Source: Adiantum capillus-veneris
Lineage: Eukaryota; Streptophyta; Polypodiopsida; Polypodiales; Pteridaceae
Length of the DNA stretch: 64,000 nucleotides
Assembly: GCA_014529385.2 (NCBI GenBank)
Contig: CM043962.1
Coordinates: 50,519,674-50,583,673 of the forward strand
Reading direction: 5' to 3'
The stretch's first letter is position 1, and each line of letters starts with the position of its first letter. This document shows positions 23,267 to 35,164 of the stretch, one piece after another. The notes beneath the pieces are model-generated. The model was not told the origin of the DNA. It saw nothing but the letters and a program-made list of their open reading frames with translations, and did no database searches. Made by a program: the position numbers and the translations under genes.

Positions 23267-23286
23267 ACATGGATTGCGATCCATGT
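23267..23286. repeat. Leader palindrome g of element 2
   Basis: ACATGGATTGCGATCCATGT, with one disrupted pair. The core TGCG is intermediate between CGCG and TGCA. It is 284 bp from palindrome f. Confidence 0.9.
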
Positions 23287-23383
23287 ACCTCAACCTCAGA
23301 ATTTGATAAAATTGATAGAGAGCCTGCATATGACCATGTCTACACACTTTCAAGATTGGGAGAAAAACATTTGACAGAGGAAA

Positions 23384-23399
23384 ATGGATCGCGATCCAT
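23384..23399. repeat. Leader palindrome h of element 2
   Basis: Perfect 16-bp core ATGGATCGCGATCCAT. It lies 115 bp from palindrome g, matching the one short interval (124 bp) in the array of element 1. Confidence 0.85.
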
Positions 23400-23832
23400 G
23401 TACCTCAACATAGTGGAGGCATCTAACTTGGTGATCTTATAGACATACTTGAATACATCGCAAATCTCAAGTTTGGGCTAAAAATACCTTTGGGAGGCCA
23501 AGATACAAGCCAAAGTTCCTATGTTTTGGTCATGAGACTATATTGAGTTCTGTTTCAAGTGCAATTCCCTAAAATTGCTCTAAATTTTGATTAACAACTC
23601 CAAATTGAGTTAGGTATAGCCAGAAAGAAAGCTTGTGAGCAATAGAGCTGAGTTTTTCTAAGTTTCTTAAATCCAAACTTTTAGGGTACCCCAAGACCAA
23701 TTTCCAGAGACCAAAAAAGACACAAAGACTTGACTTTTGAGAGACCTTACTAGGGGAAAAAAGAGATAGGTTGCACTAGGCCAAAGTGGGCTTGTAAGAT
23801 ACTACCTTGAGAGTTTTGAGTGAGTCTTAACC

Positions 23833-25880
23833 ATGACAAATCATCCACCACTAGGGTTATCTACTTCACTGAGAAACATGAAAAATGCAGCAAACACTGC
23901 AATGCCTTCAATAGTGGGATTGGGAGAATACATAGAGGAGAGGCATCCTCTGATCAACAAATTGAATATGAGATTCATTAGAACCAATGAAGCCATAAAG
24001 TTCTTATGGATTACACTCATGATGGATTATACAAATTCATAAATGGGGATCCATATACCTTCTATCAATGTGTAGAACCCATGCATGAGAGTTGACCATC
24101 CATAAACACCTCTGTGCATTCCCATATACAGATACCCACGGAGTGCAAGTTTTGATGATAGAGATAATTATGGAAGAGAGTACAAACTTGTCAATCCAAT
24201 TGACTTAGAACGATACACATACAAGGGTATTTTGATCTCTACTTACTTTCAACCAATAACGATGCCAGAGCACATATTTGAGAGGATTCCACCGGGATTC
24301 ACTTCAAGACGAGAGGAGATAATGAGAGATGTCTTTCCACGAGACCAAAAATTGCTTAGATTAATGAATGAAGCACAACAATTAAGACAATATAAAGTGG
24401 CTCAATGTGTCAAGACAAAGTACAGTGGGTCAAAGGATCCATATGCTCATGTCTCACTCTTCAAACAAGTTTTGAGATCTGAATAGACTGAATATTTTCA
24501 TACTCAGTATGATGGATCTGGGTTGACATTGGAAGGAACACCCTTGACTTGGTTCCAACCATTGAATAGAGATGATTTTCCCAACATAGCACAACTCTTG
24601 AAAGAATTCATAGATGAATTCTCAAAAAGGAGAGTCAAACATAACACGCTATCAAAGATCTACTCTTTCAAACAAAGAAATAACGAAAGAGTGAAGGAAG
24701 ATTTGCTTCGCTTCAAACAATACATAGACAGATGTCATGTGAGGGAGTTACCACAAGATGAGATATTATCAATTCTCTTCATAGAGGGCTTGAGGAATGA
24801 AACTCTAAAAAAGGACCTACATTTGAAAGGATGCATGGCATTTGAGCAAGTCACTAGAGATGCTCTATATCTAGTTGATGATTGCAAGGCCTACGGGGAG
24901 GTGAGTGAAGATATAGATAACACAACTAGTAGTGCCTCATCTCCGAAAAGCGAAACAACAACAAAGAGATATGTTCAAATTCCTTGGGAATCAATCATTG
25001 ATCAAGTCGTTGGGGGGGTAGTTACAAGAATAAACCAAGGCTACAAACAAAACCTAGATGTACAATAGCCTCAATTGAGCAGATGTATTACTTGTGGAGG
25101 GGATCACCCCACTCCATGGTGTAGCACTCAACCAAAGCCACAACATGTGCTAGGGCAACAGGCAACAACCACCTCTTCAGGATGATGGCAGAGTAGTAGT
25201 CAACTACACTCAACCAATGCACGTGCCACAACCCATGAAAAACTAGTACTCCATGGATACAAATACGCTCAGGTTCATAGCCAATCAGGAGTATGGTCCA
25301 AAGAAAATTCTTACTAGGCAAGAACAACCATCGGCTGGATCACTAGCTATGAAGCAAGAAGGTCCATGCTATGAATGTGGAGGTGACCATTGGGCATGGA
25401 GTTGTCCAAACAAGGGTCCAAAAATAGAATTATTTGTATTTTGTGATGGTTGTGGGAGACACCATGCCAGCACTGTGCTAAGAATCCAGACTACAGGGGA
25501 AAAGAAACAATGAACGTTATAGGCATGATGCCTTCTTCAAGTGGATCCAAGGTAGAACCCACCATTCCTTTGAACGTGATGACTTGAGCTCAAGCTCAAG
25601 AAGCAGCCAAAAAATGCAATCGTTGAGGAGGAAGCCACATTGCCTATTCAAACAGAAATAAAAAACTTATTCGTGAGAACATGAAGAAAATCATGGAAAG
25701 CCAAACGAGACAAAAAAGAAAGCAAAAAGGCTACAAGAGAAAGCTGCTTTGGAAACTTAACTCAATCAAACAAAAGAATAGCTTAGATGAGAGAAAGAAA
25801 GCAAGAAAAATGAAAAGGGACCTAAAGAGTCAAATACTAACTCGGGAGCTTCAGTCTTGGTCGACAAAGTGTTTGAACCT
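23833..25880 (+). pseudogene. gag: Gag of element 2
   Basis: The capsid-like domain runs from about 24390 to 24900 with KDPYAHVSLFKQVLRSE, TPLTWFQPLN, EFIDEFSKRR and LRFKQYIDRC, closely matching element 1. An in-frame TAG at 24484-24486 breaks it. Upstream, 24150-24240 matches the element 1 stretch with DNYGREY and ERYTYKG. The frame at 23833-24042 may be the N-terminus but is too diverged to be sure. Downstream lie a zinc knuckle CITCGGDHPTPWC (about 25085) and CYECGGDHWAWSC (about 25370), both C-x2-C-x3-H-x4-C. A third knuckle (CDGCGRHH) has lost its last cysteine to a frame change. Many stops and shifts show an old copy. Confidence 0.75.
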
Positions 25881-26572
25881 TTAGATGCAATTTTGAAGGC
25901 CTATGAAGCTATGCTAAAACATAGTTAAACCCAAGAGAATAGATGGCTGACATATCCTCATCCAGGGTATGAAAAAGAGAGGTTGCAAATGTGCAAGGGG
26001 CTCATCTAGGTGGCCCAAGCCATTATGGGACCACATGTTCCAGATGCTCCAAACACGGAAGTGCTAATCCGCAAAAAAATCCAGGAATTGGAAAGTCATG
26101 GCTTGTAAATAGAGAGGAAGAGCCAGGAGTTGAGTCACCTTTAGATACAAGGGAAGTAGCCAATACCACACAGATGGGGTGGGCTCACAACTAGTGATGC
26201 CTATTTCAGAGGTAGAAGAACCGTGGCCACAATCCTTATGGAAATCGATTAGAAACAAAAAGATGGTAGTGCTACTTTACAATCAGCATCTATCCTTGAG
26301 ATAAACATGGATCACAAATTTTTCCTAGGGGATATAAGATCTTTATATGGGGATACCGGGTCTGTCGTATCTGAAGAGAGAAAACCACGCTCTCTATAGA
26401 CTTTGCCATCTTTCATAGGAGAACTTGAAACAAAATTGGAGGTTAAAATGGTACCTTCTCAGTGGAAAGCCACATAAAAAATGATGGATACCAAGAGCTT
26501 GCATAAATTGATGTCTTCTCCTATACAATGCACAATTCATCTCTCAGGACTACTAAAAATTAGACCGCATCT

Positions 26573-27530
26573 ATGGGTCCAATGGGCAAAAACCTAGAAA
26601 ACATGGGGTTGAAAATCCCTTCACATGACCAACTTGCGAACAGAAACATGGATGACACCTCGCCTAAGAAACCACAGACAAAGCCAGTACCAGTAAACAA
26701 GGTGGGTGACTACTGCGAAGGAGAAGAAGAAAACACCACCTTACCACTTGAGTACAAAGGAGTAAAGATGATTGCTACATTAAATGGTGGGGTAGGAATT
26801 TCCATTGCAACCAAAGAAATATGGAAAAAATGGGGAAAGCCTCTACTCTTAGGAAAACTCAAAAGAAACTGCAATTAGCGGATGGATACATGGAGAAACC
26901 GATAGGAATATTAGAGAAAATCATTGTATCCTCGTGTGGCATAGAGTATGATCACACCTTTGCCATAATGAATTTTGACAAGAGCAGCAACTTTGACATC
27001 ATATTTGGTAGACCATTCATGTGTCAGCTCAAAATGGTACAAGACTGGGGTATGACTTTATCTCCTTGAGACACAAAGAGGTCACTACGAAAATTAGTAT
27101 CAAAGATCATATTTTTAGAGATGTAGAGCGAACTCCATGGGAAGCATTACACTCCACAACTAAAGAGGGAAATGAGGTACCTGCTTGGTTGCAAAGAAAA
27201 TCACATATTTGGATGTGCAAAGCATCAGGATGCGAGAGTCTTAGAAAGGAAGATTGCATCCTAGAGCGTTCAGTAGAAGATGAAACTTACATTAAGGAAC
27301 CATTTCTAAAGGATTTGTTTGAACCCTTTGGATGGGATCAAATACTGGCAACCCTTGATGTTTGTGTAAATGAGGCAACCAACACCAAATTTTATGATGA
27401 AGATGGCTATGATATAACTCCCTTATTTATAGTAATGGTGTTGAAAGAAGCCAACAAGGTTTGTAAGTGTGAAAGTAGAAAAGGTGAGAGAGATAGCTAC
27501 GTCCTAGAGCATGGTGCCAAATGCAAATGA
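26573..27530 (+). pseudogene. Protease region of element 2
   Basis: Frames at 26573-26878, 26821-27069 and 27021-27530 together match the protease region of element 1: a KVGDYCEGEEENTTLP block, ATLNGGVGISIATKEIW (where DS-GAGV would be expected), then FDIIFGRPFMCQLK and, further on, PAWLQRKSHIWMC and DEDGYDI. The catalytic D-S/T-G is replaced by N-G-G, so this copy cannot be an active protease. Two frame changes break the reading. Confidence 0.7.
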
Positions 27531-28003
27531 AGGAAGAAGAGCAACCACGAGAATATGTCATCATTGACATACCTGAAGAATCAACAAAAGTTGTTTCAAA
27601 GAAGTCTACTCCAGCAAAAGTGCAAATGAAAGCAGATAAAGGAAAAAAGTTTCCAAGTTCAACGTCAAATGTTCAACAAACACAAGATCAAAAGAACGAC
27701 AGGCATAAGGAAGAAGATCAACTGTCTCCTATGATGATCAAATTCAGCATATGCGGAGAAACATGACTCAAAATCACATGTTCAACGGTGATAGATCCAA
27801 AAGCAACAAAGAATCTAATGTCTTATGATACGTGGATAATAATGGGAAAGCCGCCAATCACCGAACTAGAGGAGATTGTGTACACAAGCTCAAAAATGCC
27901 AGTTCCTAGCTTTGGCATGGTAGTAGAAGTCGTACTCAAATTGAGTAACGGGGAATATAAAGATACTTTCCACATAATTAACTCCCATCATAAGAGATTC
28001 TGA
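27521..28003 (+). pseudogene. Second, degenerate protease-like segment of element 2
   Basis: After a lysine-rich linker (27521-27730), a TGA at about 27765 is followed by TVIDPKATKNLMSYDTW. The pattern V-I-D-x-x-A-T-x-N-L resembles the active-site region of retroviral-type proteases (V-I-D-S-G-A-T-x-N-F/L), with DSGA changed to DPKA. The following VVEVVLKLSNGEYKDTFHII also fits the second strand pair of such a fold. If right, element 2 had two protease-like domains in series. This is inference from short motifs. Confidence 0.35.
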
Positions 28004-28247
28004 TCCTAACAGAAAGTTGGAGGAGCATCTTTTTTCAAGCACAAGGAAAATCTTCAACAACACCATCCAAAGCCCCAAAAGCACCTCAAGTCAATGCAAA
28101 AAAGGAGAAACCAAGCATAGCAGAAAAAGGTAAAGCAAAGGTAAGAACTGAAGTATATCAAACTCGTAAGATGACTTTACCCTCAATGAGCTTCCATCAA
28201 ACTTCTTGTGAAGCATCTACATCAAGAGCCAAACCATCAACAATGCA

Positions 28248-29270
28248 ATGGAAACCAAAACAAAAAGTCTATCAACCAAAGTTTCCACACAAAAAAGAAT
28301 CAAGAAGAAGACAAAGAGAATCAACCAAGTGCTAGTATCCAAAGAGTACAGCCAAGTCAAAGACCCAGTTTGGATACATGAAGCACAAGTTCAAAATCAA
28401 CCAAAAAAAGTGACAGGGTCGATAGCATCAAACGAGTCAATCATTACTCAAGGATATTTCCAAGGAAACATTAATGTTTGGGCCAAAAAGCCTAAAGTAA
28501 CAGTTTGGATGTACTCACCTCAAGAAAGAAGTTCTACAAGGAGCAAGCCAAGCTATCAATGGAATACAAACAACTCATGCAAGAAAAAGAACAACAATAA
28601 AAGGCAAAGGAAAAGACCTTCCAAGCAGGTACCACACCAAGTATGGGTGCCGAAGTCAGACCTCAAACAAGCTACCCAAGCTACACAATGCAAATAGGTG
28701 CAACAACAGATAATTCCAGTGAAGCTACTTGAAGCGCAAGGATTTTATAAAGGTAACACTCAAATATGGTTACCAAAAATTGTAGCCCAATATGGGACAG
28801 CCAAGAGAAATCATGGAGCACAATCTTCTACCCCAAAGCAAGCAAAGACAACCAACATCCAATAGAAGCCAATTGCAACCAAGGCTGTTGCAATCTCTAG
28901 GTGGATACCTCGTCTTCATCTGCAAAATCAAGGTTTTTACAATGAAAATCATCAGGTCTAGATACCAAGGCCTAGTGTCCATCAAATTATAGAAGAAGGT
29001 AAAATGCCAAAGACGGTCACACAAGGATAAAAAACAAGATGGGTTCCAGAATTTCTTGTGGAAACTCAACCAAAAAGAACCCACACACAGATTCAATCGC
29101 TTAGAATGTGGGATAAAGAAAAAACTACATCAGTCCCTACAAGAGCTGAAGGACTTGTTTCACAAAGCAATGGGAACATATGACAAGCAAGTCATGAGGA
29201 GCCAAAATTTTCCAACCTACTCGACAAAATGGTGGCATCCAAAGACCAACACAATGGAAGAGGCCTAAAT
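28248..29270 (+). pseudogene. Region with repeated W-x-P-K motifs in element 2
   Basis: Broken plus-strand frames contain several copies of a phrase like QGFYKGNTQIWLPK: QGYFQGNINVWAKK and VWMYSPQ near 28455-28520, VPHQVWVPKSD near 28630, QGFYKGNTQIWLPK near 28735, ISRWIPRLHLQNQGFYNENHQV near 28890, and RWVPEFLVE near 29040. The sequence between is rich in Q, K, T and N. The region fills the place where reverse transcriptase and integrase would be expected, and no motif of either is seen. Function is unknown. It might be an extended nucleic-acid-binding tail. Confidence 0.45.
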
Positions 29271-30466
29271 TCTGGTCTTGAACAGGTAAATCCAAGTCGC
29301 CATTAAAAATACATGGCATAAAAGTCAGAGTTGGGCAGCTAAGCCACTAAATGAGCAAGATGTTAGTCCCAAAGCTTCATGTAATATCCTTTGTAGTCTA
29401 AGCGTCTTAGCTATTCTAGGTACTGCTCAAGCTAGAAGAGTTGAGAATAATTATGTTGTGTCGCTCATGCTGGTACAGGTGAGCATAAGAGTCAAAGTCA
29501 TTGTAGTATAGTGGTAAGTGAAGGAGGCAGTCCAAAAGACACTCACGTACTAAGCACAGTGAGGTATGAGTGGACTAGCTTCTATATCAAAAACCCGTAT
29601 TGGAAATGTGAAAGCTATTGAGACGTCCTTTGATGTCACATGTGCTTGAAGCACCCATCAACTCCATCTCTTACACTACATGCTTTTGCTCGACAAATTT
29701 CTCATATGCATTTAGGGTGTCCCATAATTGGCACATGCATTACGCACTCTTCCTTTTTTCTCCCAAGCACTCACCTTGCATGATAGGTACTTCAAGTGGA
29801 ATTGCTCAACTCCAATAAGAGCGTATACCAAAGGCACTTTTTTCCCACCGGGTTTTTTCCCTTTGACCATCCAGGTTTTAGACCCTAATCTAGAAACCCT
29901 CATCATCAACTTCTTGTATATATTCCTTCTACATCAACAATGAGAAAATGGATACCCATATCAATCATCAACGACTTGGAGATTAAGTTGTAAATCAAAA
30001 CATGCTTATCGCGAGCAACAAAGCTCCATAAAAAAATGGCGAGTTAAAAACTGGCCTACAACGACAAGCAATGAAAATTCAGTAAGCGAGCTATCCACAA
30101 CAACCATACATAGCTCACACAGTGCTTCAACATTGGCTACCTATTGTGGAAAACTAAAAATTTCACTGGACTTTGAAAGCAAACCCATCATAAAGTCCAC
30201 ACCACAAAGAGGATCACTTCTACAAACTCAAACACATCAAAATACATCTTCACGGCAGCAAAGACAGGCAACAAAGAGAAAAAATCAAAACAAGAAGAAA
30301 AGCTTCCTCGACAATCAAAACTCAAATCATGTATCAACAACATAGCAATTATGCATTAATCAAGGAAGGGGAGAGCATCATCAACGACAACACACTTTCC
30401 AAGATCAAGAAAAACCTTGAAGACAAAGCTGAAGACAACCTTATGACCAAATGCACAAGGTCGTGT
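29271..30466 (+). other. 3' internal region of element 2, no recognisable gene
   Basis: Short broken frames rich in K, N, Q and T, for example 30133-30345. They may be a decayed continuation of the preceding reading frame. No reverse transcriptase, RNase H or integrase motif is visible on either strand. Confidence 0.5.
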
Positions 30467-30478
30467 GGAAGGGGGGAA
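30467..30478 (+). promoter_or_regulatory. Polypurine tract of element 2
   Basis: GGAAGGGGGGAA directly before TGTTATGAG. A purine run abutting a TG-starting LTR is the usual priming site for second-strand synthesis. Confidence 0.65.
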
Positions 30479-30930
30479 TGTTATGAGATAGATCAAATGG
30501 GCGCCCAACTGGCCAGACACGTAGCCGGACACCACATTGTAGTCTATATTTTGCCGAGCTAATTTAGTGATACTCTATGTAAATCCTAATGCCAAAGTAG
30601 CAGGTCAATTCCCTGAGTTGTAATGTTGTCATGACATTTGTAAAAGTCCATGTGAATTGGCCACTGGCCATTTAGAAAGCCCTAGGTATAAAGATCAATA
30701 ACTTTAATGGGAAAGAAGGCTTATCTTTAGAGAAGAAAAGAGTTGTGTTGTACATACGCTCGAGCTACTAAGCTTCTTTAACTTGTAATCAACTTTTCTA
30801 ATGATTGGGTAATCCATTTTCAAATCTGAAACTTGCATTGTGTTCCTCTCTCTTTGCTCTTTCGATGAAGTGTAAGCGTTGTTAGTTTTGTTGTGGTTCT
30901 CTACTACGTGTTGTTAGGAGTTTTTTGGAA
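30479..30930 (+). repeat. 3' LTR of element 2 (right end approximate)
   Basis: It begins TGTTATGAGATAG right after the polypurine tract. A TATA box (TATAAAG at 30687-30693) lies about 200 bp inside, followed by T-rich sequence as in a U5 region. With no second LTR in the window, the right boundary cannot be placed. I set it near 30930 as a guess. Confidence 0.5.
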
Positions 30931-31844
30931 GAAGTGATTGCACATATGTACATACACATGCATGGTGAATTAAATAAAGAATTGCCCATTTTCCAGAGCC
31001 AGATGGTTACGTGGGGCCCAAATGTGTATAGGTAGGACATCGTGTACGTAGTACATTGATTTTCATCGTCACCAGTATCAGTGTGTTTTTTTATCATAAT
31101 GAGGATTTGGTAGAGCGTAAAACTTCTCGAGGAAGCTATTAGCGGGCTGACGCCATCAGGTAAGCGGGTGCGTCAAACGACATCCAGTGGCGTCAGGAGG
31201 TTGAATGTGGTCAATACTTGCACGTGGTAAGCGAGGACACAACGTGAGTGTTTCCTTGTGATGAATTATGCAAAAAGTTCATCATGAGAAATATATTTGG
31301 GGCCACTTCACGTGATTGTGGGATGCATTATTGGAAAAAGTTGAGTGCCAAGTGTGCAGATGGATGTAGAAGGGTAACAAAAATGCACTGCCTTGCCATT
31401 TTTTGGCCTGTTCGGGATCCATTTGAGGTCAATCAAAAGGCCAAACGTGCCCAAGGGATAAAGTGAAGTCTGGACACTAAAAAACCTAAGAAAAAAACTA
31501 GCAAAATATGGAGAGAAGAGGAGGAACAACCGCAACTCAATTTTTGCTGTTTTTGGAGCCTGTTTCAGCCATAAACTGAGATCGGATTTGAGCACTTTGA
31601 TATTGTAGCCTGGGGTTTTTTGGTTGTTCCGGACGCAATGAAGCTGTCCATTTTTCCAAATTTCTCACTATTTTTTTGTTGTTTTGTCTATGTAAGTTTC
31701 TCCTTTGAGGGAAGCATCTGCTCCAATTTGTGATTGTATCTGGCATATTTCATCCATATTGTGTGAGCTATTTGCCCCATTGGTGTTGACCCAAGCTCAG
31801 TTATATCTAAACATAAAAAATATTTCTCTTTTGAGCTGATTTTT

Positions 31845-31848
<4 letters not shown>
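30931..31848. other. Stretch without a recognised gene
   Basis: Between the LTR of element 2 and the TG tract of element 3 I see only short frames without known domains. Part may be the 5' LTR of element 3, whose start I cannot find. Confidence 0.4.

Positions 31849-31925
<77 letters not shown>
31849..31925. repeat. (TG)n microsatellite
   Basis: About 38 TG units, followed by a second short TG tract at 32026-32050. Both probably lie inside the 5' LTR of element 3. Confidence 0.95.
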
Positions 31926-31926
<1 letters not shown>

Positions 31927-32121
31927 TTTGTTGAGTGGGCAAATGGATAGTCTCTCTCCTCTCACTCCATCGGTGTGTTCCCTATCTCGGCTAGGTGGGT
32001 TGTGTAACCCAAGTGGTATCCCATAGTGTGTGTGTGTGTGTGTGTGTGTGTATTATCCCAAGAGTGTGTGTCGGGTGATTATAGAGGTGTTGTGTGTGTT
32101 TCCATCCCGCTCACATTCTTT

Positions 32122-32138
32122 TGGCGCCCCCATGGAGG
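32122..32138 (+). promoter_or_regulatory. Primer binding site of element 3, tRNA-Lys-like
   Basis: TGGCGCCCCCATGGAGG resembles TGGCGCCCACCGTGGGG, the complement of the plant tRNA-Lys 3' end used by many plant LTR elements, with a few differences. A possible LTR end (CA at 32114-32115) lies six bases before it. Confidence 0.5.
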
Positions 32139-33130
32139 ATCTTCTTTGAGTACCTTCAGCTTCAGGATTACAGATTACAGGTTATAGGTAAAGGTACAGG
32201 TGATTCACACAGGTACAGGTAGTTGGAGTAGAGTGATATACTGAACAGTGGAAGTCACTGGCAGTTGTCGTAGGTATGCATCATTTGGTGCCTGTTTGAG
32301 CACATTGTCTTGTATTGTATGTTACTTGTGGATACTGCCATTGTACGCCTTTATGGAACCGTACTTGGTTTTATTTGGCAGTCCCAGCCATTTCTGAGAC
32401 TTGGTCTGGAAGATAGTCATTTATGAGGCTTGACTATATGATATTTGCATAAACCTTCGTGAGAGGGTCGTGGTGAGGTTTTATTGAGTTGGGGGATTCT
32501 CAAATGTGAGATCCTTTTGGTGATACAGGTGGCTAGAGCACCCTTTTTGTGACCTCGTCATAGGCTATGTACTAGTGTGATTCCTACTTGATGCTCGAGT
32601 TCCATTGTTGGCAGGTTATGCATACATATACAATCTATATTTTGGGTTCTTACTGCTCTACTTTTGGGGAACTCTACCAAAAATTTTCCAAGTTGTGATG
32701 GTTGGTTTTTTGGTATTTTGAGCCATTTATGTTGTTATGCTGCTAAAATTCTGGCAGAATCAGAGGGTATTTAATCAAGTGTGCTTTCTTGGGACGGCAT
32801 GGTTGGCCTTTAATGGATAATCATGACGGACCTCAATTCACTCCTTTTCATTTAACACAAAGAATCCAAATAAATGTTCATGTGTCTAGGAAGACTTTTT
32901 TCCAGCAGCGCATAGTCTACGTTTGGGCCAAAAAGATTAAGAGAGATACTGGAATACCCTTTGCCTATTGTAAATCCGATGATTAATTATAAAAAATCAT
33001 TTGATGTGCATGTGTTTGTCCTTATCTAAAGATGAACTCCATTGAAGTTTCTAGGGATTGAGTTAGTAAAAATTTTGGGTTCTTGCACCTGTGTTAGAAG
33101 GGTTCTCAAAGCATTAAAACTTGGGTAGCC
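32139..33130 (+). other. Leader of element 3
   Basis: Non-coding. It has repeated ACAGGT phrases near 32175-32225, and at about 32478-32540 a segment (GAGGTTTTATTGAG, GGGGGATTCTC, GAGATCCTTT, GTGATACAGGT) that recurs at 63775-63830, which links this element to the one at the right edge of the window. Confidence 0.55.
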
Positions 33131-34483
33131 ATGGCTTTCTCTTATCCTGAATTTCATGTGAGAAATGATAAAGATGTGGAAGACTTTTTGGAAAATATGG
33201 AGGTTTCCTGCATTAGCAATCAGATTCATGATCCAGCATAGGTGTTACGTCTTCTCCAGATTTGTTTGAAGAGTGATGCATGAGTTTCATCCAAAGCATT
33301 TGAAGAGGAGTTGTGTGTGGCTGATCCACCTCTGAGATTAAGTTGGGACAATCTAAGGCATGGATTGGAAGTGGAGTTTGTGAAGATAAAAGATCCTGAC
33401 AAAGTGTAGCAAGAAGTACAAGGTTTGGTGCAAAGGGAAGGTGAGCCAGTAGATGCGTACATACATAAGTTTTCAATGGCATGGGAGCGGATGTGCAAGG
33501 CCTTAGCACCAGAGGTACTTCCACCTGACATGATGATGAAGGACATGTTCTTGGCTGGTCTTTGGGAGAATATACGTTGTAGAGTGGAGCTAAAGAAGCC
33601 TAGGACATATGAAGATACACTAGATGTAGCAAGGAACAAAGAGTGGAACTTGAGAAGAATGAGTCAGCTAGGAGTAGAGTCTTTGCCCAGGAGGTGTGAG
33701 TTTCAGCCTATGGATTCTTTGCAAGGTTGCATGCCAGGGGTTCATCATGAACCAGTTGTTTTTGTTACCCCTCAGGTTATGCCAACAATGGTCACTACAG
33801 CAGTGCAAGATGATGGGCTAAGGCAAGACATGAGGCAAGTGGTAGATTTAATGAAGAATCTCAGCCTAAACATGCTAGGTAATGTGGGAAATAATCGAGG
33901 TTGGGGGAGGTTTGCAAATCAGCCAGGAGGTGAAGAAAGACCCAGGAATGGTGTTGAACAAAGCAATGGTAGAGTCTGGAGGCAGACGCCCACGTGTTAT
34001 AATTGTGGAGAGTTGGGCCACATCAGCCCACAATGTGATAAGCCACCAAGGATGGGGGGAGACATGTATCCATTGCCAAGACAGGTGCTAACTAGGTCAG
34101 ATGATTATGGCATTGAAATTAAAGCAGAAGAAGGAACTAGTGGATTAACCCAAGAGGAAAAGGGAAAGAAAAAAGTGATAAGTGTGGTCACCTTGGAGAA
34201 GGCAACAAAGATGGAGGATACATTAGTGATGCCTATTGGGAACATGACCACACAGGATAAGGAAGGAATAAATGCCCCAGGTGCTAGCAAGAAGAAGGGA
34301 AGGATCCATGGAGACAAGGATGTCAAGGCCAAGAGGAAAAGAAGGGCTCCTTGCAAGTTTCATGTTTCAGATTTTCCACTAGGGGATGGGCAATTAAGCT
34401 GTGACTTGAAGGAGGATCTGACAAGCGGGAAAGTAGATGTTACTTTTGGGCAACTTATAGAGATGGTGCCTAAGCTAAAATGA
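33131..34483 (+). pseudogene. gag: Gag of element 3 (Ty3-type)
   Basis: The frame starts at 33131 with MAFSYPEFHVRND. Three in-frame stops (TAG near 33239, TGA near 33281 and TAG near 33407) precede a 352-codon open stretch from 33425. The capsid region includes LSWDNLRHGLEVEF, REGEPVDAYIHKFSMAWERM and FLAGLWENIR. A zinc knuckle CYNCGELGHISPQC (C-x2-C-x4-H-x4-C) lies at about 34000-34040 and binds RNA in this family. The C-terminus is lysine-rich and ends GQLIEMVPKLK. Protease and pol do not follow, because unrelated sequence begins soon after 34483. The long intact part suggests a fairly recent copy. Confidence 0.75.
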
Positions 34484-35164
34484 CAGTGGAAGAGGATGGT
34501 TAACCCAATGGTCCCTTACTGAGAATAGATCTAGTAGCACATATTCATATCCTAACTCTAGTTTCCTTTTATATCCCCATATTAAATGATCATTTTAGAA
34601 TGATAAAGTCATTTGGGATAGGTAGGTATTAGATTTTATGACATTACCTCTCTCTTGCTATCATAGCCATCCTTGACTATGAGGATGGCTATGAAGTGAG
34701 AAGCTAAATCCTAGTAATTAGTCCATGGTTTCCTAGTGGATAAAGGTTCCCTTTCTACCCTATGACATCATTCTAGAATGGATGACTAATCCATTTGGGG
34801 CTTGAAATACTCAACTGCCACAAGCATGTCTCCTCTGTAGTCCATATCATACTTCCAAAGTAGAGTGAAAAATTCTACTTGGTGTTTGGGAGACGTTGTC
34901 TCCCCACTGACATGATTCTAAGCTTTCATACTTCTTAAATTTGTGCACAATAAAAGAAAGAGAGCATCTTATAAGACAAAAAAATTGTTTATTTGAAATG
35001 CATTTACATTTGCTTACTCTACTGTAGCATTGTAAGCATTGAAAAGGTTCATATTATCCTTAAATTGTGTTCCTTGCATCCATCTAGCATCTTCAAAAGG
35101 ATAATTCTTGAATTTAATAAGATACTATCAGATAGTCTTACAATGACTTAGCTCCTTGTCTTCA
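34484..35164. other. Stretch without a gene between element 3 and a pol fragment
   Basis: No coding region is recognised. It contains a hairpin with 12-bp arms (34661-34672 and 34683-34694, TCATAGCCATCC and its complement). Similarity to element 3 is lost near 34510. Confidence 0.5.

Larger units (their letters stand above)
22772..23832 (+). other. Leader of element 2, right part
   Basis: The leader continues after the CACTA element with the same A-rich style and three more palindromes. No open frame of note occurs before 23833. Confidence 0.7.
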
